A DNA stretch of 64,000 nucleotides from Oricola thermophila (GCF_013358405.1 NZ_CP054836.1:1240001-1304000), one strand, 5' to 3'. Positions 37,847-46,379 are shown, counted from the first letter of the stretch. Notes: a model not told the origin generated them from the sequence alone. Numbers and translations are program-made.

Positions 37847-38449
37847 TCAGTTTCGGGCGATGTTCCTCCGCTCGTCGACGATCTCGACCCATCGTCCGGA
37901 GTTCACCGATGACTGCCGTTTGAGGTAGTGGTAGCGGGTATCGCGCCAGTCGAGAACATTGCCGACGAGATTGTCGAGAATGAAATCGCCGTGATCTGTG
38001 CGTACCGTGAGAACGGCATGTCCATCGCCGTTCGGTTGCAACACCACCGTGATCAACAGGTTGCCGGGATTGAAGCCGGCCTGGATCAACTCGTGCCGCT
38101 TGAGCAGGACGTAATCCTCGCAGTCGCCATACTTGACCGGATAGGACCAAACCTCCTCGCGGCCCCACATCTCCATGTCGGTTCGCGGCACGATTGTCGC
38201 GTTAATTGCGGCATTCACGCGTACAAGCGTCTTCCATTTTTCCGGTGTCAGGCGATCGGGGGCAACATTCCGACCGACTGCACGGCAGTCTTCCGGAACC
38301 TGCTGGCAGAATTCGTAATGTCCAATGGGCTGACTGGTCTGCCGTCCGAGTTTCATCGGTGCGGCATGTGCACCTGCCGCGCTCGCCCCAAATGCGAAAG
38401 CGGCAGCGAAGAAGGCAAGCGTGAGTTTCTTTTTCTTGAGTATAACCAT
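37847..38449 (-). CDS. Transglutaminase-like cysteine proteinase (BTLCP, LapG-related)
   Basis: 200-residue exported BTLCP (Peptidase_C93) protein. Signal peptide MVILKKKKLTLAFFAAAFAF; catalytic Cys in KYGDCEDYVLLKR, His in GHAVLTV, Asp in FILDNL. The family includes LapG, which clips adhesins under control of c-di-GMP via LapD. The start at 38449 has GGGGAG about 10 bases upstream. Its neighbour upstream is a c-di-GMP-type PilZ protein, though no LapD is visible. The N-terminal sorting and intact triad argue for an active periplasmic protease. Confidence 0.88.
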   Translation of the reverse strand: MVILKKKKLTLAFFAAAFAFGASAAGAHAAPMKLGRQTSQPIGHYEFCQQVPEDCRAVGRNVAPDRLTPEKWKTLVRVNAAINATIVPRTDMEMWGREEVWSYPVKYGDCEDYVLLKRHELIQAGFNPGNLLITVVLQPNGDGHAVLTVRTDHGDFILDNLVGNVLDWRDTRYHYLKRQSSVNSGRWVEIVDERRNIARN

Positions 38450-38455
38450 ACCATC

Positions 38456-38474
38456 GTCTCCCCAATAGGGAGAC
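38456..38474. promoter_or_regulatory. Inverted repeat in the BTLCP leader
   Basis: GTCTCCC-CAATA-GGGAGAC, perfect 7-bp arms immediately upstream of the BTLCP start; on the transcript it would enclose the GGGGAG ribosome-binding site and could control translation. Confidence 0.45.
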
Positions 38475-38559
38475 AATGGCACGTAGAATTTTAGTTATCG
38501 CGAAGGGTGCTCTGTATATTTAAGAGAAAACTGTACTATATTTTAGGCGCCTTTTATCT

Positions 38560-38591
38560 CAATTTGCATCGCAATTGAGACCAATTTGCAT
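38560..38591. promoter_or_regulatory. Two CAATTTGCAT direct repeats, 22 bp apart
   Basis: Identical decamers at 38560-38569 and 38582-38591, exactly two helical turns apart, with an 8-bp palindrome (TCTCAATT / AATTGAGA) overlapping the first. They lie in an AT-rich stretch 110-140 bp upstream of the BTLCP gene, so they look like a dimeric regulator site. Regulator unknown. Confidence 0.4.
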
Positions 38592-38645
38592 AAAACTTTA
38601 TGGATGGTTCCAGCGCTGTTTGTTGTGTTGCCAGGGCAGGCGAAA

Positions 38646-38672
38646 AGAAAAACCCCGCGGATGCGGGGCTTT
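38646..38672 (-). terminator. Intrinsic terminator of the PilZ gene
   Basis: Read on the minus strand: CCCCGC-ATCC-GCGGGG followed by five U, 30 bp past the PilZ stop. Confidence 0.8.
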
Positions 38673-38698
38673 CACAAGATGATACGGGGAGTTGCCGG

Positions 38699-39340
38699 CT
38701 AGCCGAGATACTGTTTCAGCGACTCTTTTCGCTGAATGACCGCGAATTCGATTGCAATGCCTTCCTCGAAATGCCGCACCACCTGGCCGCGCATGTTCCC
38801 GAGGGTGACAAGCGTTCCTATGGCAGGGCGCACGTCTATCTCGATCGCCGCGCCCGACAGCGAGAGGTCGATAATGCGACAACGGTACTGGCGTCCGTCT
38901 TCCAGTATCAGCACACCTGCTGGATTGCGTGGAGCGATACGCTCGTGCCTGCGGTCTTCGGGCAGATCCAGCTCGTGTTTGTTCGCAAGCCAGGTCAACT
39001 GGGCAGCCAGCTTGGATTTCTTGCGAGGCGTAGTGTTCAACTCCAGGGCAAAACCGTTGGGCGTGACCCGAGAGATCTTGCCTTCGATCCGGCCAATGTG
39101 ATCGACATAAGCGATTACCTTCTCGCCCATGCGCCCCGTGCCTTCCGTAACCAGAAGCGCGCTTCCCGGCGACATGTCGACAACCTGGCAACGGTGTTCC
39201 GAATGGTCGGAAAGCATGAGGCGTCCGTGTAGCAGAACCTTCACCCTTTGGTGCTGCCGACGTTCTTGTTCAAAACCGATTTGCTGTGCGCCGAGCATTG
39301 CGTGGTCAGTCCGGTTGGTCTGATAGAATGCCTGCACCAT
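38699..39340 (-). CDS. Double PilZ-domain protein
   Basis: 213 residues with two PilZ domains. The N-terminal one (RRQHQRVKV...DMSPGSALLV) and the C-terminal one (DRRHERIAPR...DLSLSGAAIEID) each keep the RxxxR and D/NxSxxG-type motifs for cyclic-di-GMP, best preserved in the second. No output domain, no signal peptide: a stand-alone c-di-GMP adaptor. Lies between a PAS_5 gene and a LapG-like protease gene on the same strand, with its own terminator. A CtrA-like box is 14-28 bp upstream of the ATG. Confidence 0.9.
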   Translation of the reverse strand: MVQAFYQTNRTDHAMLGAQQIGFEQERRQHQRVKVLLHGRLMLSDHSEHRCQVVDMSPGSALLVTEGTGRMGEKVIAYVDHIGRIEGKISRVTPNGFALELNTTPRKKSKLAAQLTWLANKHELDLPEDRRHERIAPRNPAGVLILEDGRQYRCRIIDLSLSGAAIEIDVRPAIGTLVTLGNMRGQVVRHFEEGIAIEFAVIQRKESLKQYLG

Positions 39341-39353
39341 AGTGTTTGGCTGG

Positions 39354-39368
39354 TTAACGCGCAGTTAT
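39354..39368 (-). promoter_or_regulatory. CtrA-like box upstream of the PilZ gene
   Basis: On the minus strand ATAA-N7-TTAAC, one mismatch from the CtrA consensus TTAA-N7-TTAAC, located in the 76-bp gap before the PilZ start. Confidence 0.4.
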
Positions 39369-39416
39369 TGGGCGCGGACATTTCGGCAGAATCCGTACCG
39401 CATCCAGACGGTTTGG

Positions 39417-40064
39417 TTACTTTTTTCCGCCTTCGTGCACGGTGAATATCCTCAGAGCCTTGGCCGGGCCTCGAGTGTTGGGACCGCCTAGCAGTTTGAG
39501 ATGGTTCCGGACACCTTGGGATGGCGCCTGATTTCGGTTCATGATCGGCACGCTAGGGCGGCTTTGCAGGAAGAGGTAATCCGCGCTCTTGTCGAGGAAG
39601 CGGATACCGCGCAGTTCCAGCAAGGCGGGTTCGGCACCGAACCAGTAGGGTTCCCATTTCATACTGACGGCGCCGAGTATGCGCACCGTTTCGTCCTCGA
39701 GGGGAAACAGGGCGATCTCGGTGGGCACGTCGTTCCCGTCCCTGTTCGAAACTCGGGCATCGAGAACCGCCAGGGCGTTTTCCTCGGCGACGGAATTCAG
39801 CACCCTCTCCAGTGCTGGCCGGTCGCAATCCTGGAACATGCCGGCAAAGGGCCGCCCCCTGAGTTCCCGGCACCGGATGCTGCAGATCTTCGTGCCGGCG
39901 AGGCGAAACAGGATATCGCCGCCGGGTTTCCTCTCGACGAGCATCACCGACGACAGGAGAGGGCCGAGCGCCGCAGGCGAGACCTCGGACCGCGCCGGGG
40001 CGTCCCGGCACCCGCGGATCTCGTTCCAGTAGTTGAACAGGCCGATCGTTTCCTTATGGCGCAT
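39417..40064 (-). CDS. PAS_5 domain protein
   Basis: 215 residues. MRHKETIGLFNYWNEIRGCR and the following ~140 residues (PLLSSVMLVERKPGGDILFR; LAGTKICSIRCRELRGRPFA; ALFPLEDETVRILGAVSMKW) are a PAS_5 (DUF1488-type alphaproteobacterial PAS) domain. No kinase or output domain, so a small-ligand or redox sensor of unknown output. The open frame continues upstream of 40064 antisense to the rhomboid gene but without conservation; the start is the first ATG of the family. Confidence 0.85.
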   Translation of the reverse strand: MRHKETIGLFNYWNEIRGCRDAPARSEVSPAALGPLLSSVMLVERKPGGDILFRLAGTKICSIRCRELRGRPFAGMFQDCDRPALERVLNSVAEENALAVLDARVSNRDGNDVPTEIALFPLEDETVRILGAVSMKWEPYWFGAEPALLELRGIRFLDKSADYLFLQSRPSVPIMNRNQAPSQGVRNHLKLLGGPNTRGPAKALRIFTVHEGGKK

Positions 40065-40301
40065 TTCCCGGTTGCCTCTGCCCCCGAATGTTGAGCCGTG
40101 TTCCAAATCGGCACAGCGGCTGCGGTTATCCATTACCGCATTGGTAAACCTGCATCTTTCGGGCCAGTCCGGCATCGTCGCGGCGATTAAGGTTAATGAA
40201 GGGTTTCGATTGCGGCCGGCGCGGGATGTTGCGATTGTGTGGCCAGAGATCCTGCGGGTTTCACAGCAGCAAAAATCGGTTTGGGCAGGGGGGCTCACCG
40301 G
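40065..40301. other. Divergent gap between PAS gene and rhomboid gene
   Basis: No supported protein gene. It ends in a strong plus-strand terminator (40302-40337) although no plus-strand gene lies upstream, so the stretch may encode a small RNA or a long attenuated leader. No clear -35/-10 pair could be assigned. Confidence 0.4.
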
Positions 40302-40337
40302 GCCATTCAAGCGCAATGCTTGAATGGCTTTCTTTTT
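40302..40337 (+). terminator. Strong intrinsic terminator/attenuator before the rhomboid gene
   Basis: Perfect 11-bp stem GCCATTCAAGC / GCTTGAATGGC with loop GCAAT, followed by TTTCTTTTT. It ends 36 bp before the rhomboid start codon. The U-tract exists only on the plus strand. Confidence 0.85.
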
Positions 40338-40373
40338 GTCCGATATGCTGTAGCGGACCAAGCAAGAAGCCTC

Positions 40374-41135
40374 ATGACAGTTCCCCGACAGCCCCGAACG
40401 AACACAGATGAGACACACGTTCCCGCGCGCCCGCCTGCCGGTGGCCCGCCGATGTTCAACGTGCATGGCGCGATCGTGTGCCTTTCGCTCCTGTGCATCG
40501 GCATTCATGTCCTGCGCACGAACTTCCTGACACCCGAGGCGGACCTTCGCCTCGTCGTTGACGCCGCGTTCTTTCCGATACGCTATCTTCCGGAAGTCTT
40601 CACGATCGATATTCCGACGGTCTTTTCTCCCGTTACCTATGCCTTCCTGCATGGCGACTGGACCCACCTGGCCATCAATATCGTCTGGCTGGCGGTGTTC
40701 GGTTCGCCGCTGGCGTATCGCATTGGCTGGGTCCGCAGCATTGCCTTCTGGATCGTCACCGCGGCACTCGCGGCCGCGACCCATCTCGCGATCTATTTCG
40801 GCGATCCCGTTCCGGTAATCGGAGCGTCCGGAGCCGTTTCCGGCTTCATGGGGGCCGCGGCGCGTTTCGGCCTGCGTGCCGATCGGCGAAATCCGCGGCG
40901 TGGTTTCGTGGGACCCTTGCTGTCCGTGGGCAATGCCTTCCGGGTTCGCGGTGTCATTCCGTTCCTGCTGGTCTGGATCGGGATGAATGTCGCGATCGGT
41001 TTCGGCGTCCTGGGCTTGCACGAGGGCGATTCCGTCGCCTGGGAAGCGCATATTGGCGGGCTGGTGGCGGGCTTCTTCCTGATCCCGGTCTTCGACCGCC
41101 CGGACGGAGGCGTGGTCCGAGCTGACGCATCGTAA
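40374..41135 (+). CDS. Rhomboid family intramembrane serine protease
   Basis: 253 residues, six membrane helices. Catalytic Ser in GASGAVSGFMG and His in AHIGGLVAGF form the rhomboid dyad; FLHGDWTHLAINIVWL supplies the conserved His/Asn of helix 2. Cleaves membrane proteins within the bilayer; the substrate is unknown. ATG at 40374; preceded by a terminator-like element that may regulate it. Confidence 0.92.
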   Translation: MTVPRQPRTNTDETHVPARPPAGGPPMFNVHGAIVCLSLLCIGIHVLRTNFLTPEADLRLVVDAAFFPIRYLPEVFTIDIPTVFSPVTYAFLHGDWTHLAINIVWLAVFGSPLAYRIGWVRSIAFWIVTAALAAATHLAIYFGDPVPVIGASGAVSGFMGAAARFGLRADRRNPRRGFVGPLLSVGNAFRVRGVIPFLLVWIGMNVAIGFGVLGLHEGDSVAWEAHIGGLVAGFFLIPVFDRPDGGVVRADAS

Positions 41136-41200
41136 GCCATTCTTGCAAATTCCCGGTCCGGAGCGCATGCTGGTGTCACGGGACGCAAGGAGGAGAACGC

Positions 41201-41638
41201 ATGCTCATGATGGTCAAGCACATACTTGCGGACAAGGGTACGAACGTGTTCACGCTGCCCGTCGACGCGTCCGGAATGGACGCACTGAACGCGCTGGCCG
41301 AGCACAATATCGGCGCGCTTGTCATTGCCAGCCCGGAAAAGAAGATCAAGGGCATCCTGTCGGAGCGCGACATTGTTCGCGCAATAGCCCGTACCGGCAC
41401 CGAAGCGCTACAGCGCCCCGTCGCGGACCTGATGACGACCAAGGTGCGGACCTGTTCCGAAGAGTCCACCGTGCACGAGGTCATGGAACTGATGACCGAG
41501 GGACGCTTCCGTCACCTTCCCGTCGAGCGCGATGGCCGGCTGATCGGCGTGATCTCCATCGGAGACGTCGTGAAGCGCCGGATCATGGAAGTCGAGCGCG
41601 AGGCCGAGGAGATCCGGTCCTATATCGCTTCGGCCTGA
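41201..41638 (+). CDS. Tandem CBS-domain protein
   Basis: 145 residues consisting of two CBS domains (IGALVIASPEKKIKGILSER; FRHLPVERDGRLIGVISIGD). Such stand-alone pairs bind adenosine nucleotides and regulate partner proteins; partner unknown. AAGGAGG precedes the ATG by 8 bp. Convergent with the patatin gene. Confidence 0.92.
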   Translation: MLMMVKHILADKGTNVFTLPVDASGMDALNALAEHNIGALVIASPEKKIKGILSERDIVRAIARTGTEALQRPVADLMTTKVRTCSEESTVHEVMELMTEGRFRHLPVERDGRLIGVISIGDVVKRRIMEVEREAEEIRSYIASA

Positions 41639-41642
41639 AGGT

Positions 41643-42602
41643 TCAGGCCAGCTCCGCCAGCCTCCGAAGGTCGGGGAGGCGATCCATCGTTACCTCGTAG
41701 CCCAGGTCGATCGCCTCGGAGGCACGGTGAAAGTCGGCAAGCCCGATATCGGAAAGCCGCGGATGCAGGGAATAGTCCGGCGGGTCGCCGGCAAGCCGGG
41801 CTCGCGAGATGCGATCCTGGATGATGTTGTAGGACTCCACCATGACGCCGGAAATCCCCAGCCGAACCGGCTTCGAGGGTGATTTCCGAAGCGAGCCGGA
41901 ACTGCTTTCAGCGGTTGCCCGCACGTTCATTTCCGCGCGCGGAGCCCCGTGTTTCACGACGCCGGATCGGCCGAACAGGTCGTAGTTCAGGTTGACCGCG
42001 ACAACCCTTGGCTGCTCGTAGGCGCGGCAGACCGACACGGGAACCGGGTTGACGAGGGCGCCGTCCACGAGAACCTTTCCATTGCACTCGACCGGCTCGA
42101 ATATCCCGGGCAGCGAGTAGGAAGCACGCACTGCCGTGACGAGGTCGCCATGGGTGAGCCATATCTCGTGGCCTGTCGATATCTCGGTGGCGACAGCGAC
42201 GAATGGCCGACGCAGCTCCTCTATCTGCACCCCGCGCATGTGCGATTCCATTTCGCGGTTCAGTCGCATGCCGCCGAACAGGCCCGAACCGGCGAACTGG
42301 ATGTCCAGCAGGCCGAGCATCCGTCGGCGGCTCAGCGAGCGCGCGAAGGTTTCGAGTTCGTCAAGCTTTCCGGCAAGATAGCACCCGCCCACTAGGGCGC
42401 CGATGGATGTGCCGGCGATCATTGCAATCCTGAAACCGGCCTCGTCCAGGGCGTGCAGTACGCCGATATGCGCCCAGCCGCGCGCCGCGCCGCCTCCTAG
42501 CGCGAGGGCAATTGCGTTTCCGCGCGTCTTTTCCAACTTGTCGGATAGTTCGGGCGGATCGATGGTTGCCGCCTTGTCGCGCGAAGAGGATGCTAGCTGC
42601 AT
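41643..42602 (-). CDS. Patatin-like phospholipase
   Basis: 319 residues. ALALGGGAARGWAHIGVL is the oxyanion loop, AGTSIGALVGG the nucleophile (GxSxG) and LVDGALVNPVPV the Asp of the Ser-Asp dyad: a complete RssA/YlbK-type patatin. Start ATG 42602 (MQLASSSRDK); the long open frame upstream (to 42821) is antisense to hisI and not conserved. Cytosolic or membrane-associated lipid acyl hydrolase; substrate unknown. Confidence 0.9.
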   Translation of the reverse strand: MQLASSSRDKAATIDPPELSDKLEKTRGNAIALALGGGAARGWAHIGVLHALDEAGFRIAMIAGTSIGALVGGCYLAGKLDELETFARSLSRRRMLGLLDIQFAGSGLFGGMRLNREMESHMRGVQIEELRRPFVAVATEISTGHEIWLTHGDLVTAVRASYSLPGIFEPVECNGKVLVDGALVNPVPVSVCRAYEQPRVVAVNLNYDLFGRSGVVKHGAPRAEMNVRATAESSSGSLRKSPSKPVRLGISGVMVESYNIIQDRISRARLAGDPPDYSLHPRLSDIGLADFHRASEAIDLGYEVTMDRLPDLRRLAELA

Positions 42603-42681
42603 GACACGTAGAATTCGTCCCCGGTCTCGGTTCGGTCGAGTGTGAGACAAATTGGTGTCAAATCCGTGAAAATGCGTTTTG

Positions 42682-43152
42682 TCAGCTGTCGCTGCCGTAC
42701 ACCGTATTCGGGTCGAAACGCGGTTGGTCGGATTTGTCGGTTTCAAGCCGGGGCCTGCCGTCCACTCCCTTGGTGACGGCCCGGTAGAAACAGCTCCGGC
42801 GGCCCGTGTGGCAGTTTGCACCGTCGCCGGCCGTCGTCACCTTGAGCAGGACGCAATCCTGGTCGCAGTCGATGCGGAGTTCCCTGACGGATTGCATGTT
42901 GCCGGAGGTTTCGCCCTTCTTCCAGATTGCCTGACGCGAGCGCGACCAATAGTGCGCAATGCCTGTTTCAACCGTCAGCCGAAGTGCCTCCGAGTTCATG
43001 TGAGCCACCATCAACACGGTGTTGTCCTCGGCGTCGACCGTAACGGCCGTGATCAGGCCATCGGGGCCGAAGCGAGGAGACAGAACGTCGCCGGTCTCCA
43101 ATTCCGCCTTCGGACCCGGAGCGGGGAAGGGCATGTCGCTTGAAATCGTCAT
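42682..43152 (-). CDS. hisI: Phosphoribosyl-AMP cyclohydrolase
   Basis: 156 residues; opens the purine ring of PR-AMP in histidine synthesis. [37 protein letters not shown] and the zinc/magnesium site [10 protein letters not shown]...[14 protein letters not shown] are complete. Stand-alone HisI form (no HisE fusion). 31 bp downstream of folE on the same strand. Confidence 0.96.
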   Translation of the reverse strand: MTISSDMPFPAPGPKAELETGDVLSPRFGPDGLITAVTVDAEDNTVLMVAHMNSEALRLTVETGIAHYWSRSRQAIWKKGETSGNMQSVRELRIDCDQDCVLLKVTTAGDGANCHTGRRSCFYRAVTKGVDGRPRLETDKSDQPRFDPNTVYGSDS

Positions 43153-43183
43153 GTGACGGCTCTACGCGGCCTCGCCGCTCGGA

Positions 43184-43825
43184 TCAAGCGGCGTTCCCGT
43201 TGCGAACCATGGATATGAATCGGGCCTGTTCCGTCGGATCGTCCCTGTAGGAACCGGTGAAAGTGGTCGTGATCGTGGTCGATCCCTGTTTGCGAATTCC
43301 GCGCATGGCCATGCACATGTGCTCCGCCTCGATCATGACGGCAATCCCGCGCGGCATCAGCGCCTCGTTGATCGCATCGGCGATCTGGGCGGTCATCGCT
43401 TCCTGGGTTTGCAGTCGCTGCGCGAAGATGTCGACGACGCGTGCGATCTTCGAAAGGCCAAGCACCCGTTTGTCGGGAAGATAGGCAACATGCGCCTTGC
43501 CAATGATCGGCACCATGTGATGCTCGCAATGCGAGTGGAAGGAGATGTCCTTGACCAGAACCATGTCCTCGTAGCCCGCGACTTCCTCGAAAGTGCGAGC
43601 AAGCACCTCCTGCGGATCCATGTCGTAGCCGGCGAACATCTCCCGGTAGGCCTTCACGACGCGCTGCGGCGTTTCGATCAGCCCTTCGCGGTCCGGGTCG
43701 TCACCTGCCCAGAGCAGCAAAGTCCGCACCGCGGCTTCTGCCTCCTCCCGGCTTGGACGTGCCCGTTTCTCTGTTGCCTTTTCCTCTTTCTCTGCGTTCG
43801 GAAAGGTCTTGACGATGGCATCCAT
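43184..43825 (-). CDS. folE: GTP cyclohydrolase I
   Basis: 213 residues; makes 7,8-dihydroneopterin triphosphate for folate (and queuosine) synthesis. Zinc ligands in [13 protein letters not shown] and [31 protein letters not shown] is the signature. N-terminal Lys/Glu-rich extension. The leader carries a GTTCCGG-N10-CCGGAAC hairpin at 43841-43864. Co-directional with hisI. Confidence 0.96.
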   Translation of the reverse strand: MDAIVKTFPNAEKEEKATEKRARPSREEAEAAVRTLLLWAGDDPDREGLIETPQRVVKAYREMFAGYDMDPQEVLARTFEEVAGYEDMVLVKDISFHSHCEHHMVPIIGKAHVAYLPDKRVLGLSKIARVVDIFAQRLQTQEAMTAQIADAINEALMPRGIAVMIEAEHMCMAMRGIRKQGSTTITTTFTGSYRDDPTEQARFISMVRNGNAA

Positions 43826-44040
43826 GAAGTGTCTCCCGTAGTTCCGGTCTGGTAACGCCGGAACGAGTTGAACGGACCACTGGTATCCAAATTAACCGGA
43901 ACAGGCGCGTGCCGGTCAATTGCACGCGGCATATGCCTTGTTCTCGGGCGCATGTAAAACATATATGATGTCGAACGCGGGAAAACAGGCCTGATCATCG
44001 AAAAGCCGGCGAGCGGCAGCGGGATATCGGAGCGGACCAA

Positions 44041-44484
44041 GTGATCGACGACATCTACAACGCGAAAATTCTCGAGTTCGCCGGGAATATCCCGCGAACA
44101 AACCGCTTGTCCGAGCCGGATGCAACCGCGAAGGCACACTCCAAACTTTGTGGCTCGACTGTCACCGTCGATTTGAAGATGGACGGCGACACGGTGGTCG
44201 ACTACGGCCAGGAGGTGAAGGCCTGCGCGCTCGGTCAGGCATCGTCCTCTATCATGGCGCAACACATCGTGGGCGCTACGGAGGAGGAATTGCGTACTGT
44301 ACGCAAGCAGATGGTTGCCATGCTCAAGGAGGGCGGACCGGCTCCGACCGGCCGTTTCGCCGACCTGCAGTATCTGATGCCGGTCAGGGACTACAAGGCG
44401 CGGCATGCATCGACCCTGCTAGTATTCGATGCCGTCGTTGATGCGCTGGAGCAAATTGCCGAGCAACGGGCGAGTGCTGCCTGA
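44041..44484 (+). CDS. IscU/NifU-N-like iron-sulfur scaffold protein
   Basis: 147 residues of the IscU/SufU scaffold family. Two of the three cluster-ligand cysteines are present (Cys37 in KLCGS, Cys62 in VKACALGQASSS), but the third position reads ARHAS, with Ala123 where IscU has Cys. The GTG start at 44041 has GGAG eight bases upstream. Divergent from folE, followed by yidD with 5 bp. The missing ligand suggests a variant carrier rather than the main scaffold. Confidence 0.88.
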   Translation: MIDDIYNAKILEFAGNIPRTNRLSEPDATAKAHSKLCGSTVTVDLKMDGDTVVDYGQEVKACALGQASSSIMAQHIVGATEEELRTVRKQMVAMLKEGGPAPTGRFADLQYLMPVRDYKARHASTLLVFDAVVDALEQIAEQRASAA

Positions 44485-44489
44485 GCGAG

Positions 44490-44792
44490 ATGTGTCCTGA
44501 ACCGAAGCGAAGCGGGATCGCCAATCTTGCCCGCGGAAGCCGCAATTGGCAGGGCAGGTGGCCAAAGACGCCGGGTCGGCTGGTGGGGATATTCCTGATA
44601 CGGATCTACCAACTGACTCTTTCCGGCTTCATCGGTCACAGTTGCCGACATATCCCCACCTGCTCGGAATACGGATATGAGGCAATTGCCCGGCACGGCC
44701 TTCTTGTCGGCGGCTGGCTGACGGCCAGGCGGGTTGCGCGATGCGGGCCTGGAGGCACCTGCGGCATCGACAACGTTCCAGAGAAACTCTGA
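44490..44792 (+). CDS. yidD: Membrane protein insertion efficiency factor YidD
   Basis: 100 residues. LIRIYQLTLSGFIGHSCRHI followed by PTCSEYGYEAIARHGL is the YidD signature; assists YidC-mediated insertion at the inner face of the membrane via an amphipathic helix. Six bases after the scaffold gene, so co-expressed with it, as usual in rhizobia. Confidence 0.93.
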   Translation: MCPEPKRSGIANLARGSRNWQGRWPKTPGRLVGIFLIRIYQLTLSGFIGHSCRHIPTCSEYGYEAIARHGLLVGGWLTARRVARCGPGGTCGIDNVPEKL

Positions 44793-44922
44793 ACGTTCCG
44801 CCTTTTCGAGCCTGCGGGAAATCCCTTGCAAAAAACCGGCAGGAATGGCCGACAGGCAATTGTATTTTCAGAACCTCGCCTTAACTGTGGGGGCTGCGCA
44901 TTCGCGCTACGGAGCTATACCG

Positions 44923-46335
44923 GTGACCGAGACGCAAACGCCGCACACCGAATTGGCAGGCGAGCCCTTCAGCGCTGAAATCTACAGCGATGACGGATCC
45001 GTGCGCGCGGATTTCTTGGACCGCGTCGTCGCCTCGGTGCAACACGGCGACGTGGAGGCGCTCGCCTCTTCGGTCGCCGGACTTCACGAATCCGAACTTG
45101 GCGATCTGATCGAGGCGCTGGACGCCGAGGACCGCCGGAGTCTCGTGATCCAGCTCGGCGACCGCTTCGACTTCTCTTCGCTGACCGAAGTCGATGAAGC
45201 GATCCGTATGGATATCATAGAGGCACTGCCGAACGAGCAGGTTGCCCACGCCCTGAAGGCGCTCGACTCGGACGATGCGGTCTACATCCTCGAGGATCTT
45301 GCCGAGAAGGACCAGGCGGAAATCCTGGCCAAGCTTCCGTTCACGGAACGAATTCGGCTGCGGCGTTCTCTCGACTACCCGGAGGAAAGCGCCGGACGGC
45401 GCATGCAGACCGAGTTTGTCGCCGTGCCGCCATATTGGTCGGTTGGCCAAACGATAGACTATCTGCGCGACAGCGAGGATCTGCCGCATTCCTTCTCGCA
45501 GATCTTCGTCATCGATCCGACCTTTCATCTGGTCGGTGCCGTCGATCTCGACCAGATCCTGCGGACGCCGCGTCCGGTAAAGATCGAGGAGATCATGCAC
45601 GAGACGCGGCATGCGATTCCGGCCGAAATGGACCAGGAAGAGGCCGCTCTGATCTTCGAACAATATGACCTCTTGTCGGCGGCTGTTGTCGATGAAAATG
45701 AACGTCTGGTCGGCGTCCTTACCATTGACGATGTCGTCGATGTCATCCAGGCGGAGGCTGAAGAAGACCTGAAGCGCCTGGGCGGCGTCGGCGACGAGGA
45801 ACTGTCCGACTCCGTGATCGAGACAACCCGGTCTCGCTTCACGTGGCTGCTTATCAACCTCGCCACCGCGATTCTCGCATCGGTCGTTATCGGCTTGTTC
45901 GATGCAACGATTACCGAGATGGTCGCGCTGGCGGTGCTCATGCCGATCGTCGCTTCCATGGGCGGCAATGCGGGCACACAAACCATGACCGTCGCAGTGC
46001 GCGCATTGGCGACGCGTGACATCGACATCTACAACGCATCCCGCATCGTGCGGCGCGAACTTACCGTCGGATTCATAAACGGGGTCATATTCGCGGCCGT
46101 GATGGGGCTGGTAGCCGCATTGTGGTTCTCGAGCCTGTCGCTCGGAATCGTTATCGGCTTGGCAATGATCGTCAATATGGTATGTGCCGCGCTTGCGGGA
46201 ATTCTGATTCCGTTGCTTCTTGATCGCATCGGCATCGACCCGGCCATAGCGTCCAGCGTGTTCGTGACTACCGTCACCGATATCGTTGGCTTCTTTGCCT
46301 TTCTGGGGCTCGCCGGGTGGTGGTTCGGAATTTGA
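44923..46335 (+). CDS. mgtE: Magnesium transporter MgtE
   Basis: 470 residues: an acidic N-terminal MgtE_N domain (LGDLIEALDAEDRRSLVIQL), two CBS domains, and a five-helix channel domain with GGNAGTQTMTVAVRALA. Gated Mg2+ channel. I prefer the GTG at 44923 (VTETQTPHTEL), which has GGAG eight bases upstream; the frame is open to 44734 with an ATG at 44845 lacking such a site. Confidence 0.92.
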   Translation: MTETQTPHTELAGEPFSAEIYSDDGSVRADFLDRVVASVQHGDVEALASSVAGLHESELGDLIEALDAEDRRSLVIQLGDRFDFSSLTEVDEAIRMDIIEALPNEQVAHALKALDSDDAVYILEDLAEKDQAEILAKLPFTERIRLRRSLDYPEESAGRRMQTEFVAVPPYWSVGQTIDYLRDSEDLPHSFSQIFVIDPTFHLVGAVDLDQILRTPRPVKIEEIMHETRHAIPAEMDQEEAALIFEQYDLLSAAVVDENERLVGVLTIDDVVDVIQAEAEEDLKRLGGVGDEELSDSVIETTRSRFTWLLINLATAILASVVIGLFDATITEMVALAVLMPIVASMGGNAGTQTMTVAVRALATRDIDIYNASRIVRRELTVGFINGVIFAAVMGLVAALWFSSLSLGIVIGLAMIVNMVCAALAGILIPLLLDRIGIDPAIASSVFVTTVTDIVGFFAFLGLAGWWFGI

Positions 46336-46379
46336 ACGGCGTTCCGCCTCGTTGTCCGATTTCGGTTTCAGGCGGTTAT

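Noticed and set aside
40065..41168. N-terminal extension of the PAS_5 frame over the rhomboid gene
   Set aside because: The conserved protein starts at the ATG at 40064; the extension is antisense to a complete rhomboid protease.
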